Shown here piece after piece: positions 1-9,271 of a stretch of DNA of 64,000 nt (within the stretch, counting starts at the first letter, position 1; each line of letters starts with the position of its first letter). The stretch lies in contig JASWHV010000016.1 of NCBI GenBank assembly GCA_030760725.1, positions 19,955,084 through 20,019,083 of the forward strand. Direction: 5' to 3'. The DNA is from Neostapfia colusana. Lineage: Eukaryota; Streptophyta; Magnoliopsida; Poales; Poaceae. Made by a program: the position numbers and the translations under genes. Under the pieces are notes generated by a model. It did no database searches and was not told where the DNA came from. It worked only from the letters and a program-made list of their open reading frames with translations.

Positions 1-45
1 GAGGAGATCGAGCGCGCTTCTTCTCTGGTGGGGGTTGGAGGCCAT
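1..45 (-). pseudogene. Start of antisense ORF of element D (frameshifted)
   Basis: Read on the minus strand from the ATG at 43-45, the first codons give Met-Ala-Ser-Asn, the same start as the antisense ORF of A at 1959. One base is missing in the C-run after the Asn codon compared with A, so the frame is lost almost at once. The rest lies beyond the window edge. It shows that D belongs to the A subfamily, in which the long N-terminal domain of the antisense protein is absent. Confidence 0.6.
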
Positions 46-382
46 GACGAGGGAGGACTCAAAGGCAAGAAGACAAAGGCACAAGAGTCCAAGAAAAAGC
101 GCTGGGAAGTGCGAAGGGAAGCCGCAATGTGGGTAAGATCCCCTCTAAAAACTTCCCGGGTGCAATTCCAAGCGATTCGAAACTCTTCGAATACGCCGCA
201 TCGGCAACCGCTTCGGCTCCAAGACCGAGCGCCGATGACAGGTGGACCCAAGCCGCCCTACTGAAGCGGTGGGTCAAGGAGTCAGTCTCCTAAGAAGACA
301 AGCCGGCAAGGCACTCCGGCGGTTCCCGAAGAAAGCGCCGCAACGTGCAGAAGTGGTAGTCTTGGGAACCGCCTCAGTAAAA

Positions 383-387
383 GCAAC
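383..387. repeat. Left target site duplication of element A (GCAAC)
   Basis: GCAAC lies directly before the TGTCAAAG start of the A LTR and recurs at 9119-9123 directly after the final CGACA of A. Removing 388-9118 plus one copy restores sequence matching 1610-1630 of A in reverse complement. Confidence 0.93.
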
Positions 388-1468
388 TGTCAAAGTGTTC
401 GGTCGACACTTCCCCCGGGCCTGCACTGGGCAGCCCGTGGAGGTTCTTTTTTCGGTGGGGCTAGTCGCTTGCAGAAAGCTTGAGCGTATGGACGAGTTGG
501 GAAGAGCTTGACACGGCGAGTTTTATGTGGTTCAGGCCGCCGGAGCATAAAACCCTACGTCCACGGCGAGGTATGGAGCTCGCTGTATTGCTTGTTGCTC
601 AGAACCGGAGTCCTGAGCTTGGGGATGACTGAAGTCTAGCGTATGAGTTGCGGGAGTGCGAACCCAGGGTGCCGATGGCTAGAGTGTGAACCCTTGCTAA
701 CGTTGCCTACCTGAGCCTTTTATAGTCCAAGACTCAGGTGGCTTACAAGGGGGGCCCGGGACCCGACAGGTGGTCCCGGGGAGATTGACTGTTATCTACC
801 GTATCTGTAGTTATGCCGGTAGTTGTCTCTGGCGAAGGCTTCTGAGTCTTCGCCTTGCTGCCCTGCCTACGCCGCATGCTAGCCGTAGTGGTTGATGACG
901 GCGGGGGTGGCATGGGATGTCTTGTCGCTGCGTTTATTGGCTGGCAGGCTTTGACACCTCGCGTCAGTCTGTGATGCGACTGGGCGCAACGGAACCTGAC
1001 AGAGGCGTGTTCCGCGTCTCCGCGTCTTGGGAAGACGCGAGCCTTGAATACCTTGTACGGGCAAGGTATGGGGCGTCTTTACGGCCGCCGCCTACCGCTC
1101 GGGGGCAGACAGCGCTCTTCTGCTAGACACGTGGCGGGCCTGGAGCCCTCCTTAGAGGGGAGGGGATCCGGCCCCGCAGGACACGTGGAGCCTTCGGGCC
1201 TCTCCCTGCGGAGGGGGAGGTCCGGCTTCTGTCGGCCACGTGGCAAGCCCGGAGCTCTCCTCTGAGAAGAGGGAGGTCCGGCCTTGCTGGACACATGGCG
1301 CCTTCGGACCTCTCTCCCGTGGAGGGGGAGGTCCGGCTTCTGTATGCCACGTGGCAGGCCCGGAGCTTTCCTGGCTTGGCGCCTTCGGAGCTCTCCCTGC
1401 GGAGAAGGGCGAGTTCCTTAGGCATTTTCCCCTGTGCGCGGGGGTACCCCATATCGCGGGTACCGACA
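388..1468 (-). repeat. 3' LTR of element A
   Basis: A 1081-bp LTR read on the minus strand, starting TGTCGGTACC at 1468 and ending ...TTTGACA at 388. It contains a GC-rich tandem-repeat block (about 1130-1400) carrying several ACGTG motifs and a TATA box (complement of 718-724). Compared with the partner at 8008-9118 it lacks about 30 bp near 1371. Confidence 0.92.
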
Positions 1469-1483
1469 GTGGCCCCCGGGCCC
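1469..1483 (-). promoter_or_regulatory. Polypurine tract region of element A
   Basis: On the minus strand the bases next to the LTR read GGGCCCGGGGGCCAC. The same motif lies directly before the 3' LTRs of D (9257-9271), B (16238-16252) and C (degenerate, about 51390-51404). This is the expected plus-strand priming site for this family, although it is less purely purine than usual. Confidence 0.7.
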
Positions 1484-1958
1484 CTCTTCGGGGAGATAGC
1501 GAGCCCGAGGTGGGACCTCCGTCTCTTCTGATCCGCGCACTTTCTCTAAGTCCCGCATTGACCGCTGCCGGAGTACGAACAGCCACGGGATCGTGGGAGC
1601 GTGCACCCACTTGATGGTTGCTTTTACTGCGGCGGTTCCCAAGACTGCCACTTCTGCACGTTGCGACGCTTTCTTCGGGAACCGCCGGAGTGCCTTGCCG
1701 GCTTGTCTTCTTAAGAGACTAACTCCTTGACGCACCACTTCAGTTGGGCGGCTTGGGTCCACCTGTCATCGGCGCTCGGTCTTGGAGCCGAAGCGGTTGC
1801 CGATGCGGCGTATTCGAAGAGTTCTGAATCGCTTGGAATTGCACCCGGGAAGTTTTAAGAGGGGATCTTACCCACATTGCGGCTTCCCTTCGCACTTCCC
1901 AGCGCTTTTTCTTGGACTCTTGTGCCTTTGTCTTCTTGCCCTTGAGTCCTCCCTCGCC

Positions 1959-3710
1959 ATGGCCTCCAACCCGCCACCAGAGAAGAAGCGCGCTCGATCT
2001 CCTCCAGTAGCGGCGTCTGTGCCAAGTCGGAGACCTGGGGTGCCTGCATCTCCTGCTTCTGGAGATGGCACTCCTTCCGGTGGCGACTCAAAGAGGCCCC
2101 GGGCTGATGTGTTGAGGGGAGCTCCTGGGGCGTCCCCTGTTCCACCAGTTCAGGCGACTGCGGAGCGGCCATCAGTGACGGCGGCGGGCTCTGGGAGTCC
2201 TACCCCGGCCCGTAAGTCGGGGTTCAGAGCCTGCTGGAGTGTCCGCGCTTTCCGGCCATCCCTGACTGGCGGGGAGTCTGCGCCGTTACGCTCGGAAACC
2301 GGGACAGCTGCCGCGGCCCCCAAGTCAGCGCGAACTTCTCCTGTTCCGGTGTGCCCGGACTCCGCGGCGGCGTCATCTCTTCCTACCGAGACGGCCGCCG
2401 CGGCCCCCAGGCCAGTGCAGGTCGACCCTGCACCAGGCGGCCCGGCCTCTATTCCAGCGCCGCCTTCCCCGGCTCGTCCCTCTCCACAGGTCAAGGAGCC
2501 AGAAGCTAGAGAGAGTCCGGCAGGCCCGGCTGCCGGAGCCCCAGCGCCAGCTTCTCCTGACCGGCGTCTCGTCTCGGTGGCTGGTGCATCGACTCCTTTT
2601 GAGGATGAGGTAATGGAGGAGGTCGGGGGAGCTGCCCCGGCCTCTGCTGCTCCATTGCCGCTGGCGGACGCCTTCGCGCTTGCCGAAACAAGCGTTCGGC
2701 AGGTCTTGGCCGCACTTGGTCGCGAGCGGGAGGAGCACACGGTTGAACGGGATCGCCTCCTCGCCTGGGGGAACATTTTGCGGGAGCGGACCGCGAAGGT
2801 CAAGAGCGAGCTCGACTCCAGGCAGGAGTTGCTTGACTTCAGGGAAGTGCTCCTCGACCGGCTGAAGCGGTCTGTCGACCGCATGGATGCCGAATCGCGG
2901 CGGATCAACCGGGAGGCCCTGGAGGCACACGCTCGGGCCGAGGAGAGCCTCTCTGCTGCGGAGGGGATACGGCAGCTGTTGGAGCGCCGTAAACTCATCG
3001 TTGAGGAACGGGAGCGTTCCACGGCAGCCGAGGCAGAGAGGGTTGCTGCGCAGCTGGCGGCGGGCGAGGATGACCAGCGAGCTCGCATCGAGGAGCTAGA
3101 GGTTCAGAAGGCAGACCTCGACTTGAGGGAGGAACAGGTCTCCCGTGAACACCGAGCGGTCCTGGATCGAGAGTTGACCGCCGACTTCAAGGCTTCTGAG
3201 TTGGAGCGGCTCGCCGAGACTCTCCGCCATCGGGAGAGCTCCCTGGCGGCCAAGGAGAAGGAATTCTCCGAGAGAAACCAAGAGGCCCTGCAGGCAGCCC
3301 GCCGCGAGGTGGAGGAGCTCTCGGCCTTGCGGTCCTCCGACGCGCATGCAGTCTCAAGCTTCGTTAATCGAGCGGGGTCCGCCCTGATCCCTCTTGGCTT
3401 CAGTCCGGTGAGGGCAGCAGCTCCTGCGTTGAAGGTGGCGGAGGTGATCCCCGTGCTGTTGTCGATCGGCGCCAAGCTGGACAGGCTAGACTCGGTGGTC
3501 GCCAGCGAGCTTGAGGCCGAGGGACGTGGCCTGGCCTTAGAGGTCACCTCACATGTGCTGTCATGCTTCAAGAGCCGCGAACCTTCTTTCTCCCTGGAGC
3601 CAGCGAGAGAGGGCCCAGCCGCAGAGCGGGAGGAAGCTGTCAGGGCTGAAGTCGAGGACGTGGCCGCCCTTGTAGCCGCTAGGTTCCGGCGTGAGCCGGG
3701 AGGACCCTAG
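1959..3710 (+). CDS. Antisense ORF of element A, coiled-coil protein (583 aa)
   Basis: This ORF runs against the transcription direction of A, between the gag/pol remnant and the 3' LTR, the position of antisense ORFs known from Tat-lineage elements such as Grande and Retand. I chose the ATG at 1959 because the same Met-Ala-Ser-Asn start is seen in C (complement of 23210-23212) and D; an upstream in-frame ATG at 1782 lies in sequence shared with noncoding regions. Residues 1-230 are rich in Pro, Ala, Ser and Arg with a basic patch near residues 8-16. Residues about 240-450 are Arg/Glu/Leu-rich heptads typical of a long coiled coil. The C-terminal ~100 residues are conserved with C. Compared with C it lacks the ~350-residue PF04195-like domain and the small intron, so it is one continuous frame. 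The function of such proteins is unknown. The frame is fully open despite the age of the element. Confidence 0.8.
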   Translation: MASNPPPEKKRARSPPVAASVPSRRPGVPASPASGDGTPSGGDSKRPRADVLRGAPGASPVPPVQATAERPSVTAAGSGSPTPARKSGFRACWSVRAFRPSLTGGESAPLRSETGTAAAAPKSARTSPVPVCPDSAAASSLPTETAAAAPRPVQVDPAPGGPASIPAPPSPARPSPQVKEPEARESPAGPAAGAPAPASPDRRLVSVAGASTPFEDEVMEEVGGAAPASAAPLPLADAFALAETSVRQVLAALGREREEHTVERDRLLAWGNILRERTAKVKSELDSRQELLDFREVLLDRLKRSVDRMDAESRRINREALEAHARAEESLSAAEGIRQLLERRKLIVEERERSTAAEAERVAAQLAAGEDDQRARIEELEVQKADLDLREEQVSREHRAVLDRELTADFKASELERLAETLRHRESSLAAKEKEFSERNQEALQAARREVEELSALRSSDAHAVSSFVNRAGSALIPLGFSPVRAAAPALKVAEVIPVLLSIGAKLDRLDSVVASELEAEGRGLALEVTSHVLSCFKSREPSFSLEPAREGPAAEREEAVRAEVEDVAALVAARFRREPGGP

Positions 3711-5064
3711 GACTTGTTTTCCCTTTTTATCGAGTCTGTAGTCCAGCTCATGGAGCCTCGCATAAATAGACTCTCTTGAATGTTTGTGTCTGTGATGTCC
3801 TTTCTCTCCTTCTTGGCTTTGCCTGACTGAGTCCTTAGCTCCGCAAGGTACTCAGAGGCCTTCACCAATCTCGGAGCTCTGCACAGACACCTTCCCCGGG
3901 TCCTAACTGTATTAGGGGCCCCTGGGGGTCTCCAGATCTCGCCCTATGGGGAGGTCCAGATCTGCCGGCCACGTGGCGGGTCCGGAGCCCCTCGTGAGGA
4001 GGCGGGAGCTCTGGCCCTGCTGGACACGTGGGGCTTTCGGAGCCACCCCCCCCCCCCCGCCGAGGGGGAGGTCCGGTTTCCGCCAGCCACGTGGCGAGTC
4101 CGGAGCCCCCCTCAGGGGAGGCGAGAGCTCCGGGCCCGCTGTACACGTGGGGCCTTCGGGCCTCGCCCCTGCTGAAGGGGCGGGACCCGGTCCTTCAAGT
4201 CCTATGCCAGAGTAGTTGGTAGCTCCTTTCCCCCCGCTTCGTGCAGTCCCCGTTGCTGTAACCTGGAGGTCCTGCACACAGGCAGAGGAAACGTAATTCT
4301 CCTCGGGGGGGTCCTCCCCTCCCGTCTCCTAGTCTTATTCGGCTTACGATCCTGATCCGTTATACGGGGCTTGGGCAATTCTGTGCGCAAGGCACCGGAG
4401 CTCCGGCTCCCTCTGAGGTCCGGGTACGGCCGTCCGATCCCTAGTACCGGGCCGTGCGCCGGGGAAGCAGAGTGCACATGCTTTGGGTTCATGACCAGGC
4501 AAAGCGGTTGTACTCCCCTGTACCTCCGGAGGGCAGGACGCGCACGCTTTGGGCACGGAGCCGGCTAAGCGGGATACGCACCCTGGACCCCCCATGCACA
4601 ACGCAGGCCTTTCCTGGAGGTGACCAACTGGCACTGCAACACCTGACTGGGGGAGGCCCGAGAAACTCACTTGTCCATCGGCAGGTGCCTCAAGTGCAAC
4701 CGCCCTCGGTAGGATAGCGAATGCTGACTATGGATGAGCGCGGGAGAGGGGGAGCTAGATGTACGATGAACATACATAGATAGTGCGATCATAAAAATTA
4801 ATGCGTAATTTAAATGAGCACATGAGAGAGAGCGAAGTAGAACAAGTTTCTGTGTTAATGCCCATAGGTGGATGTCTGGCTGTACATGGAGGCAATGACC
4901 CGCCTCGTCTACAAGGGAAGCAAGACTATACGCGCTTAGGGTTGGAACCAGGATAAGCTGGACGTAGTCCTGTACCGTCCCTTGAGACTTAGCTGCCCCA
5001 AGCGCTGTTCCTAAACTCTATGGGATTTATTACAGAAGGGAATGACCCTGTTCTACTAATGCTC
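3711..5064. other. 3' noncoding region of element A with ACGTG repeat block
   Basis: No convincing coding frame. About 3925-4165 is a GC-rich block with units alternating GCCACGTGGC and CACGTGGGGC, resembling the repeats of the LTR and the matching internal block of C (19890-20160). A 14-base C-run occurs near 4048. The part around 4780-4815 is AT-rich and matches, inverted, the region of C near 19480-19520. Confidence 0.65.
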
Positions 5065-5375
5065 GGGGGATAGGACTTACAGTGCTGTTCCATGCTGAAG
5101 GGTTTTGGGAACGGATCCCACACTCGGTTGAAAGGCATGTGTACCTGGGACGGCAACTTTCGTGAATCGGAAGTGACCTTCCCGGCTGGGGGAGAGTTTA
5201 TAGGTCCTTCTCGGGAAAGTGCGTGCCGCGGCACCAGGTCGCCTTTCTGCAGGTCCCTGACGCGTTTGGTTCTTTGGCGGTAGTGCTAGAGCAGCAGCCG
5301 AGACCGTGCGTTGTGGGGTGTTACCGGCAGCCGAGCCTTGTCGACGAGGTTGTTATCTTCACGCTGGATCAGGTC
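5065..5375 (-). pseudogene. Integrase C-terminal remnant of element A
   Basis: On the minus strand this matches the end of the C integrase frame (18945-19240): the Arg-Glu-Asp...Leu-Val-Asp segment after the catalytic core and the Gly-Pro-Phe...Val C-terminal fold, down to the terminal Leu-Arg-Lys region. Frameshifts break it. No zinc-binding domain and no DDE residues remain, so it cannot be active. It lies after gag with about 310 bp between, showing that a large deletion removed protease to the integrase core. Confidence 0.7.
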
Positions 5376-5689
5376 CTGCGCGGCTTCTCCTGGGCGCCCC
5401 CGGGGAGTTGCCCCCTTCTGGCTAAGGCCTTCAAGGGGTAGGTGGACCCGGGCTCGTCTTGGGGACCCAAGGCGTCTTCCCCATCTGGCAAGGCCTTCAA
5501 GGGGTTGACACACCTTGGGCGGCCCCCAGGAGGTATGACCGAGGCACGGAGGCGTTCTCTCGGGAGGGGCTGGCCCGATCTCGCACCATTGTGATTGGTG
5601 CTTGGGCTGCTGCGACTACTTGGTGCTTCTCCAAGGTTGACGCCGCAGCAGTGCAGCCTCCACTGACCTGGGACGGCAGCCGCAGTCGG
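5376..5689. other. Linker between gag and integrase remnant of element A
   Basis: No recognisable domain. On the minus strand it has two similar sub-blocks around GGCCTTGCCAGA/GGCCTTAGCCAGA (near 5430 and 5495), a short local duplication of about 65 bp. It replaces the protease-RT-RNase H-integrase core region of a full element. Confidence 0.5.
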
Positions 5690-7951
5690 CTATCGCCCCG
5701 GCCCGTCACCATCGGAGCTGGAGTCCTCACCGTTATGCACTGTCTTCATGACATGCTGAGGCTCCTGAAACCCCACCTGGTGGCCGGCACTGACTGAAGC
5801 GTCGACTTTCTGCTTGCCATCCATCTGAGGGTGGAGCGGCGCCTCAGCTCTCTGCTGCCTTCCTTTGCGGAAGCGCTCTGCGAGCCTCTGGATATCCCAG
5901 CACTCGGCAGCAGTATGGTTGCCGGCGCCATGCACGGGGCATAGCCCACCCTGGTCACCATCTGGGGCTGGCGACTGCCGCTGCCTTTTGTCGGGGCGTG
6001 GCCCCCGAGCTCCACTAGCCGTCGCTGCTGCGGCGACGGGAGCCGCGGATGATGACTTCATCTTGCCACTCCCCTGGTTCTTGGCCTTCTTGCCACTTCC
6101 ATAGGAAGCAACGCCGGACCCAGGCTGTCCTCCTGACTCGGAGGTCGGCAGAGAGTGCCAGTTCCATCCTTCTGCGGCTCTGGCACACTTGTCCGCCAGG
6201 CTGAAGAGCTCAGAGACGTCGCGGACCTCTCTGGTCGCGAGCTTTTCAAGCATTTTCTCGTCCCGGACACCCTGCCGGAACGCCACAACCACAGAAGCAC
6301 TTTGAATATGCGGGATGGTGTTGCGTACCTGGGAGAATCGCTGGATGAAGGAGCGCAGCGACTCCCCAGGTTGTTGCTTGATGGCGTGGAGGTCAAGCTC
6401 CGTGCCGGGACGGATGTAGGAGCTGCCGAAGTTGGCGATGAACTTCCGGCAGAGCTCTCCCCAGGAAGTTATGGAATCCTGAGGGAGGTTCATGAGCCAA
6501 GACCGGGCTGGCCCGGTCAAGGCGACGGGGAAGTAGTTGGCCATGACAGCCTCGTCCCCTCCTGCGGCAAGCACGGCGGTGGAGTAGATCTGGAGGAACT
6601 CCGCCGGGTTAACGCTGCCGTCGTACTTTTCGGGCAGGTGCGGCCGAAACTTGCATGGACACCTCGCGAAGCAAAGGTGGGGTGCAAGGCCCGCACATCC
6701 TGCTCCTGTTGCCGCAGGTATTGGTGCCGCGAACGCTTGGTTCGCACCTGGCACAGTGTACCCCGGTATGGGCAAAGCTGCGCCATAGACCAGGGGCGCC
6801 GTTTGTAGGGCATATGGTTGTGGCATATGCTGCGCGGCGTATGCCTGGGGCAGGGCTCGCGTGGCAAAGATCTGCCCTCCAGGCTGGGTCGAGGCCGACG
6901 TCATGCTGTCGCCAGCCTCTAGGTTGCGACGCCTTTCTCGATGTTGCTCGAGGTACACCCGGGCATCCTGTCCCAAGTGGCACCGTTCCAGCTCTGTCCT
7001 CAGGTCCGTCGACGGGAGCCTGGAGGAGCTGGAATCCGCCGTCTGCCCGTCAACCGTTGGCGTGCGCGTCAGCAACACAGCCAGTTGGCCGGGACGTCGC
7101 CCTCGCCGAAACCGAGGTTTTGCGGCGGCGACGACGAGGCGGTCCACCTCGCGAACCCACTGTTGGGTTGCTGAATGGGGCGCGTCCCCAGCAGGTGGGT
7201 TGCGCAGTAGCGCTCTTGCTGCAGCTAGTGCACCCCCGTGGTGTACGCTCAGCGCTGCAGAAGATCTCACGCTGGTCGGAGCCTGCATTGCCGGAGTCGG
7301 CGTTGTTAGAGCCGGCTGCTGGCTCCCAGCTTGCACCGACACACTCCGTCCTGAGTGTGTCGACATGTACCCCCCCTGGTCACGTTTCGCCACGAACGCG
7401 GGGGAGGAGAGTTTGCCGCTGGAGAAAGCTTCTTGGTTGCGACGACTTTCTCGACGTTGCTCGAGGTATACCAGGGCATCTTGGCCCAAGTGACACCGTC
7501 CCAGCTCTGTCCTCAGATCCATCGACTGGAGCCTGGTGGAGCTGAAATCTGCCGTCTGCTCGCCAACCATTGGCGTGGGCATCAGCGACACAGCCGGTTG
7601 GCCGGAGCGTCGTCCCCGCCGAAGTCGAGGGTTTGCGGTGGCGACGATGAGACGGTCTACCTCGCGAATCCACTGCTGGGTCGCTGCCTGAGGCACGTCC
7701 CCAGCAGGCGGATTGTGCCGTAGCGCTCTTGCTTCAGCTAGCGCACCCCCGCTGGGTACGCTCAGCGCTACTGAAGACCTGACGCTGGTTGGAGCCTGCA
7801 TTGCCGGGGTCGGCACTGCCAGAGCCGGCTGCTGGCTCCCAGCTTGCGCCGACACACTCCATCCTGAGTGTGTCGACATGTACTCCCCCCTGGTCGCGGT
7901 TCGCCGCGAACGCGGGGGAGGAGAGTTTGCCGCTGAAAGAAGCTTGGTCAT
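5690..7951 (-). CDS. Gag polyprotein of element A (753 aa)
   Basis: A capsid-type Gag of a Tat-lineage Gypsy element; it would form the cytoplasmic particle that packages element RNA. Residues about 430-610 hold the conserved retrotransposon Gag core (Pro-Glu-Lys-Tyr-Asp-Gly..., Leu-Thr-Gly-Pro-Ala-Arg-Ser-Trp-Leu, and the Phe-Ile-Gln-Arg-Phe-Ser-Gln motif). Residues 671-684 form a C-X2-H-X4-H-X4-C nucleic-acid-binding knuckle, a variant of CCHC. The N-terminal part is a tandem duplication: residues ~23-172 and ~193-345 are two copies of the same segment, beginning at Glu/Gly-Tyr-Met-Ser-Thr-His-Ser-Gly. The frame starts shortly after the PBS and stops before the linker, so no protease is fused to it. 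It is open over the full length. Confidence 0.85.
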   Translation of the reverse strand: MTKLLSAANSPPPRSRRTATRGEYMSTHSGWSVSAQAGSQQPALAVPTPAMQAPTSVRSSVALSVPSGGALAEARALRHNPPAGDVPQAATQQWIREVDRLIVATANPRLRRGRRSGQPAVSLMPTPMVGEQTADFSSTRLQSMDLRTELGRCHLGQDALVYLEQRRESRRNQEAFSSGKLSSPAFVAKRDQGGYMSTHSGRSVSVQAGSQQPALTTPTPAMQAPTSVRSSAALSVHHGGALAAARALLRNPPAGDAPHSATQQWVREVDRLVVAAAKPRFRRGRRPGQLAVLLTRTPTVDGQTADSSSSRLPSTDLRTELERCHLGQDARVYLEQHRERRRNLEAGDSMTSASTQPGGQIFATRALPQAYAAQHMPQPYALQTAPLVYGAALPIPGYTVPGANQAFAAPIPAATGAGCAGLAPHLCFARCPCKFRPHLPEKYDGSVNPAEFLQIYSTAVLAAGGDEAVMANYFPVALTGPARSWLMNLPQDSITSWGELCRKFIANFGSSYIRPGTELDLHAIKQQPGESLRSFIQRFSQVRNTIPHIQSASVVVAFRQGVRDEKMLEKLATREVRDVSELFSLADKCARAAEGWNWHSLPTSESGGQPGSGVASYGSGKKAKNQGSGKMKSSSAAPVAAAATASGARGPRPDKRQRQSPAPDGDQGGLCPVHGAGNHTAAECWDIQRLAERFRKGRQQRAEAPLHPQMDGKQKVDASVSAGHQVGFQEPQHVMKTVHNGEDSSSDGDGPGR
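6905..7890 (-). repeat. Tandem duplication (about 510-bp period) within gag of element A
   Basis: Copy 1 spans about 7425-7890 and copy 2 about 6905-7370 on the minus strand. Both encode the Ser-Thr-His-Ser-Gly...Arg-Arg-Asn segment. The linker between them encodes a copy of the sequence just upstream of the first repeat (Gly-Lys-Leu-Ser-Ser-Pro-Ala-Phe), so the duplicated unit included the start of gag. The reading frame is preserved. Confidence 0.8.
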
Positions 7952-7985
7952 CTTCGTCGGCTAAAACTCGTCGCGCAAGGGAAAA

Positions 7986-8005
7986 GCCCCCTACCTGGCG
8001 CGCCA
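7986..8005 (-). promoter_or_regulatory. Primer binding site of element A
   Basis: Minus strand reads TGGCGCGCCAGGTAGGGGGC, starting two bases after the end of the 5' LTR. The TGG start pairs with the CCA end of a tRNA. The same sequence follows the 5' LTR of B at 11912-11931. I do not assign the tRNA species. Confidence 0.85.
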
Positions 8006-8007
8006 AA

Positions 8008-9118
8008 TGTCGAAGTGTTCGGTTGACACTTCCCCCGGGCCTGCACTGGGCAGCCCGCGGAGGTTCTTTCTTCAGTGGGGCTAGTCGCTTGCGGAGAGAT
8101 TGAGCGTATGGACGAGTTGGGAAGAGCTTGACACGGCGAGTTTTACGTGGTTCAGGCTGCCGGAGCGTCAAACCCTACGTCCACGGTGAGGTATGAAGCT
8201 CGCTGTATTGCTTGTTGCTCAGAACCGGAGTCCTGAGCTTGGGGATGACTGATATCTAGCGTATGAGTTGCGGGAGTGCGAACCCAGGGTGCCGATGGCT
8301 AGAGTGCGAACCCTTGCTAACGTTGCCTACCCGAGCCTTTTATAGTCCAAGACTCAGGTGGCTTACAAGGGGGGCCCGGGACCCGACAGGTGGTCCCGGG
8401 GAGATTGACTGTTATCTACCGTATTTGTAGTTATGCCAGTAGTTGTCTCTGGCGAAGGCTTCTGAGTCTTCGCCTTGCCGCCCTGCCCAAGCCGCATGCT
8501 AGCCGTAGTGGTTGATGACGGCGGGGGCGGCATGGGGTGTCTTGTTGCTGCATTTATTGGCTGGCAGGCTCTGACACCGCGTGTCAGTCTGTGATGCGAC
8601 TGGGCGCAACGGCACTTGACAGAGGCGTGTTCCACGTCTCCGCGTCTTGGGAAGACGCGAGCCTTGAATACCTTGTACGGGCAAGGTATGGGGCGTCTTT
8701 ACGCCCGCCACCTACCACTCGGGGGCAGGCAGCGCTCTTCTGCTGGACACGTGGCGGGCCCGGAGCCCTCCTTAGAGGGGAGGGGATCCGGCCCCGCAGG
8801 ACACGTGGAGCCTTCGGGCCTCTCCCCATGGAGGGGAAGGTCCGGCTTCTGTCGGCCACGTGGCAAGCCCGGAGCTCTCCTCTGAGCAGAGGGAGGTCCG
8901 GCCTTGCTGGACACGTGGCGCCTTCGGACCTCTCTCCCGTGGAGGGGGAGGTCCGGCTTCTGTATGCCACGTGGCGGGCCCGGAGCTTTCCTCTGAGGAG
9001 AGGGAGGTCTGGCCCCGCCGGACGCGTGGCGCCTTCGGAGCTCTCCCTGCGGAGAAGGGCGAGTTCCTTAGGCATTTTCCCCTGTGCGCAGGGGTACCCC
9101 ATATCGCGGGTACCGACA
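8008..9118 (-). repeat. 5' LTR of element A
   Basis: A 1111-bp LTR, TGTCGGTACC... at 9118 to ...CTTCGACA at 8008 on the minus strand. The U3 part (about 8720-9118) holds ACGTG-containing GC-rich repeats and the TATA box lies at 8338-8344. It forms a long inverted repeat with the 3' LTR of D at 9272-10382. Confidence 0.93.
8338..8344 (-). promoter_or_regulatory. TATA box of the 5' LTR of element A
   Basis: TATAAAA on the minus strand within GGACTATAAAAGGCTCGGG, a context also present in the LTRs of B, C and D. Transcription of A would begin about 30 bp further along, toward gag. Confidence 0.7.
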
Positions 9119-9123
9119 GCAAC
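9119..9123. repeat. Right target site duplication of element A (GCAAC)
   Basis: Directly follows the last base of A and matches 383-387. Confidence 0.93.
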
Positions 9124-9271
9124 CATCAAGTGGGCGCACGCTCCCATGATCTCGCGGCCGTTCGTGCTCCGGCAGCCGTCAATGCAGGACTTAGAGAAAG
9201 TGCGCGGATCAGAAGAGACGGAGGTCCCACCTCGGGCTCGCTATCTCCCCCGAGACGGGCCCGGGGGCCAC

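Larger units (their letters stand above)
1..387 (+). mobile_element. Element D (Tat-lineage Gypsy), left piece: 3' internal region
   Basis: This stretch is the reverse complement, with few differences, of about 1616-2006 inside element A. It is therefore the 3' internal region of a related Tat-type element lying in the opposite orientation to A. It contains the start of the antisense ORF (complement, near 45) and then noncoding sequence. At 388 it is cut by element A; the same internal region resumes at 9119 after the TSD and leads into a PPT and a 3' LTR. The 5' half of D lies outside the window, so its coding capacity is unknown. D itself sits inside element C. Confidence 0.85.
388..9118 (-). 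mobile_element. Element A: non-autonomous Tat-lineage LTR retrotransposon
   Basis: An 8.7 kb element in reverse orientation with two LTRs (8008-9118 as 5' LTR, 388-1468 as 3' LTR), a PBS, a PPT and a perfect 5-bp TSD. It encodes an intact gag (5690-7951, minus) and an intact antisense ORF (1959-3710, plus). Protease, reverse transcriptase, RNase H and the integrase core are missing; only the integrase C-terminus is recognisable near 5065-5375. A is therefore a deletion derivative that would need enzymes from a full-length relative. Its LTRs differ by roughly 5% in the part compared by eye (about 25 changes in the first 480 bp) and by one ~30-bp indel, so the insertion is not recent. It interrupts element D. 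Confidence 0.93.

Noticed and set aside
1079..1614. Many overlapping 60-190 codon ORFs in the GC-rich LTR blocks (also 8537-9854, 10744-11333, 16187-16944, 51146-52078)
   Set aside because: They occur on both strands and in all frames over tandem GC-rich LTR repeats, differ between LTR copies and match no domain.
1782..1958. N-terminal 59-codon extension of the A antisense ORF
   Set aside because: The sequence is shared with noncoding 3' regions of D and C, and the homologous proteins start at Met-Ala-Ser-Asn (1959).
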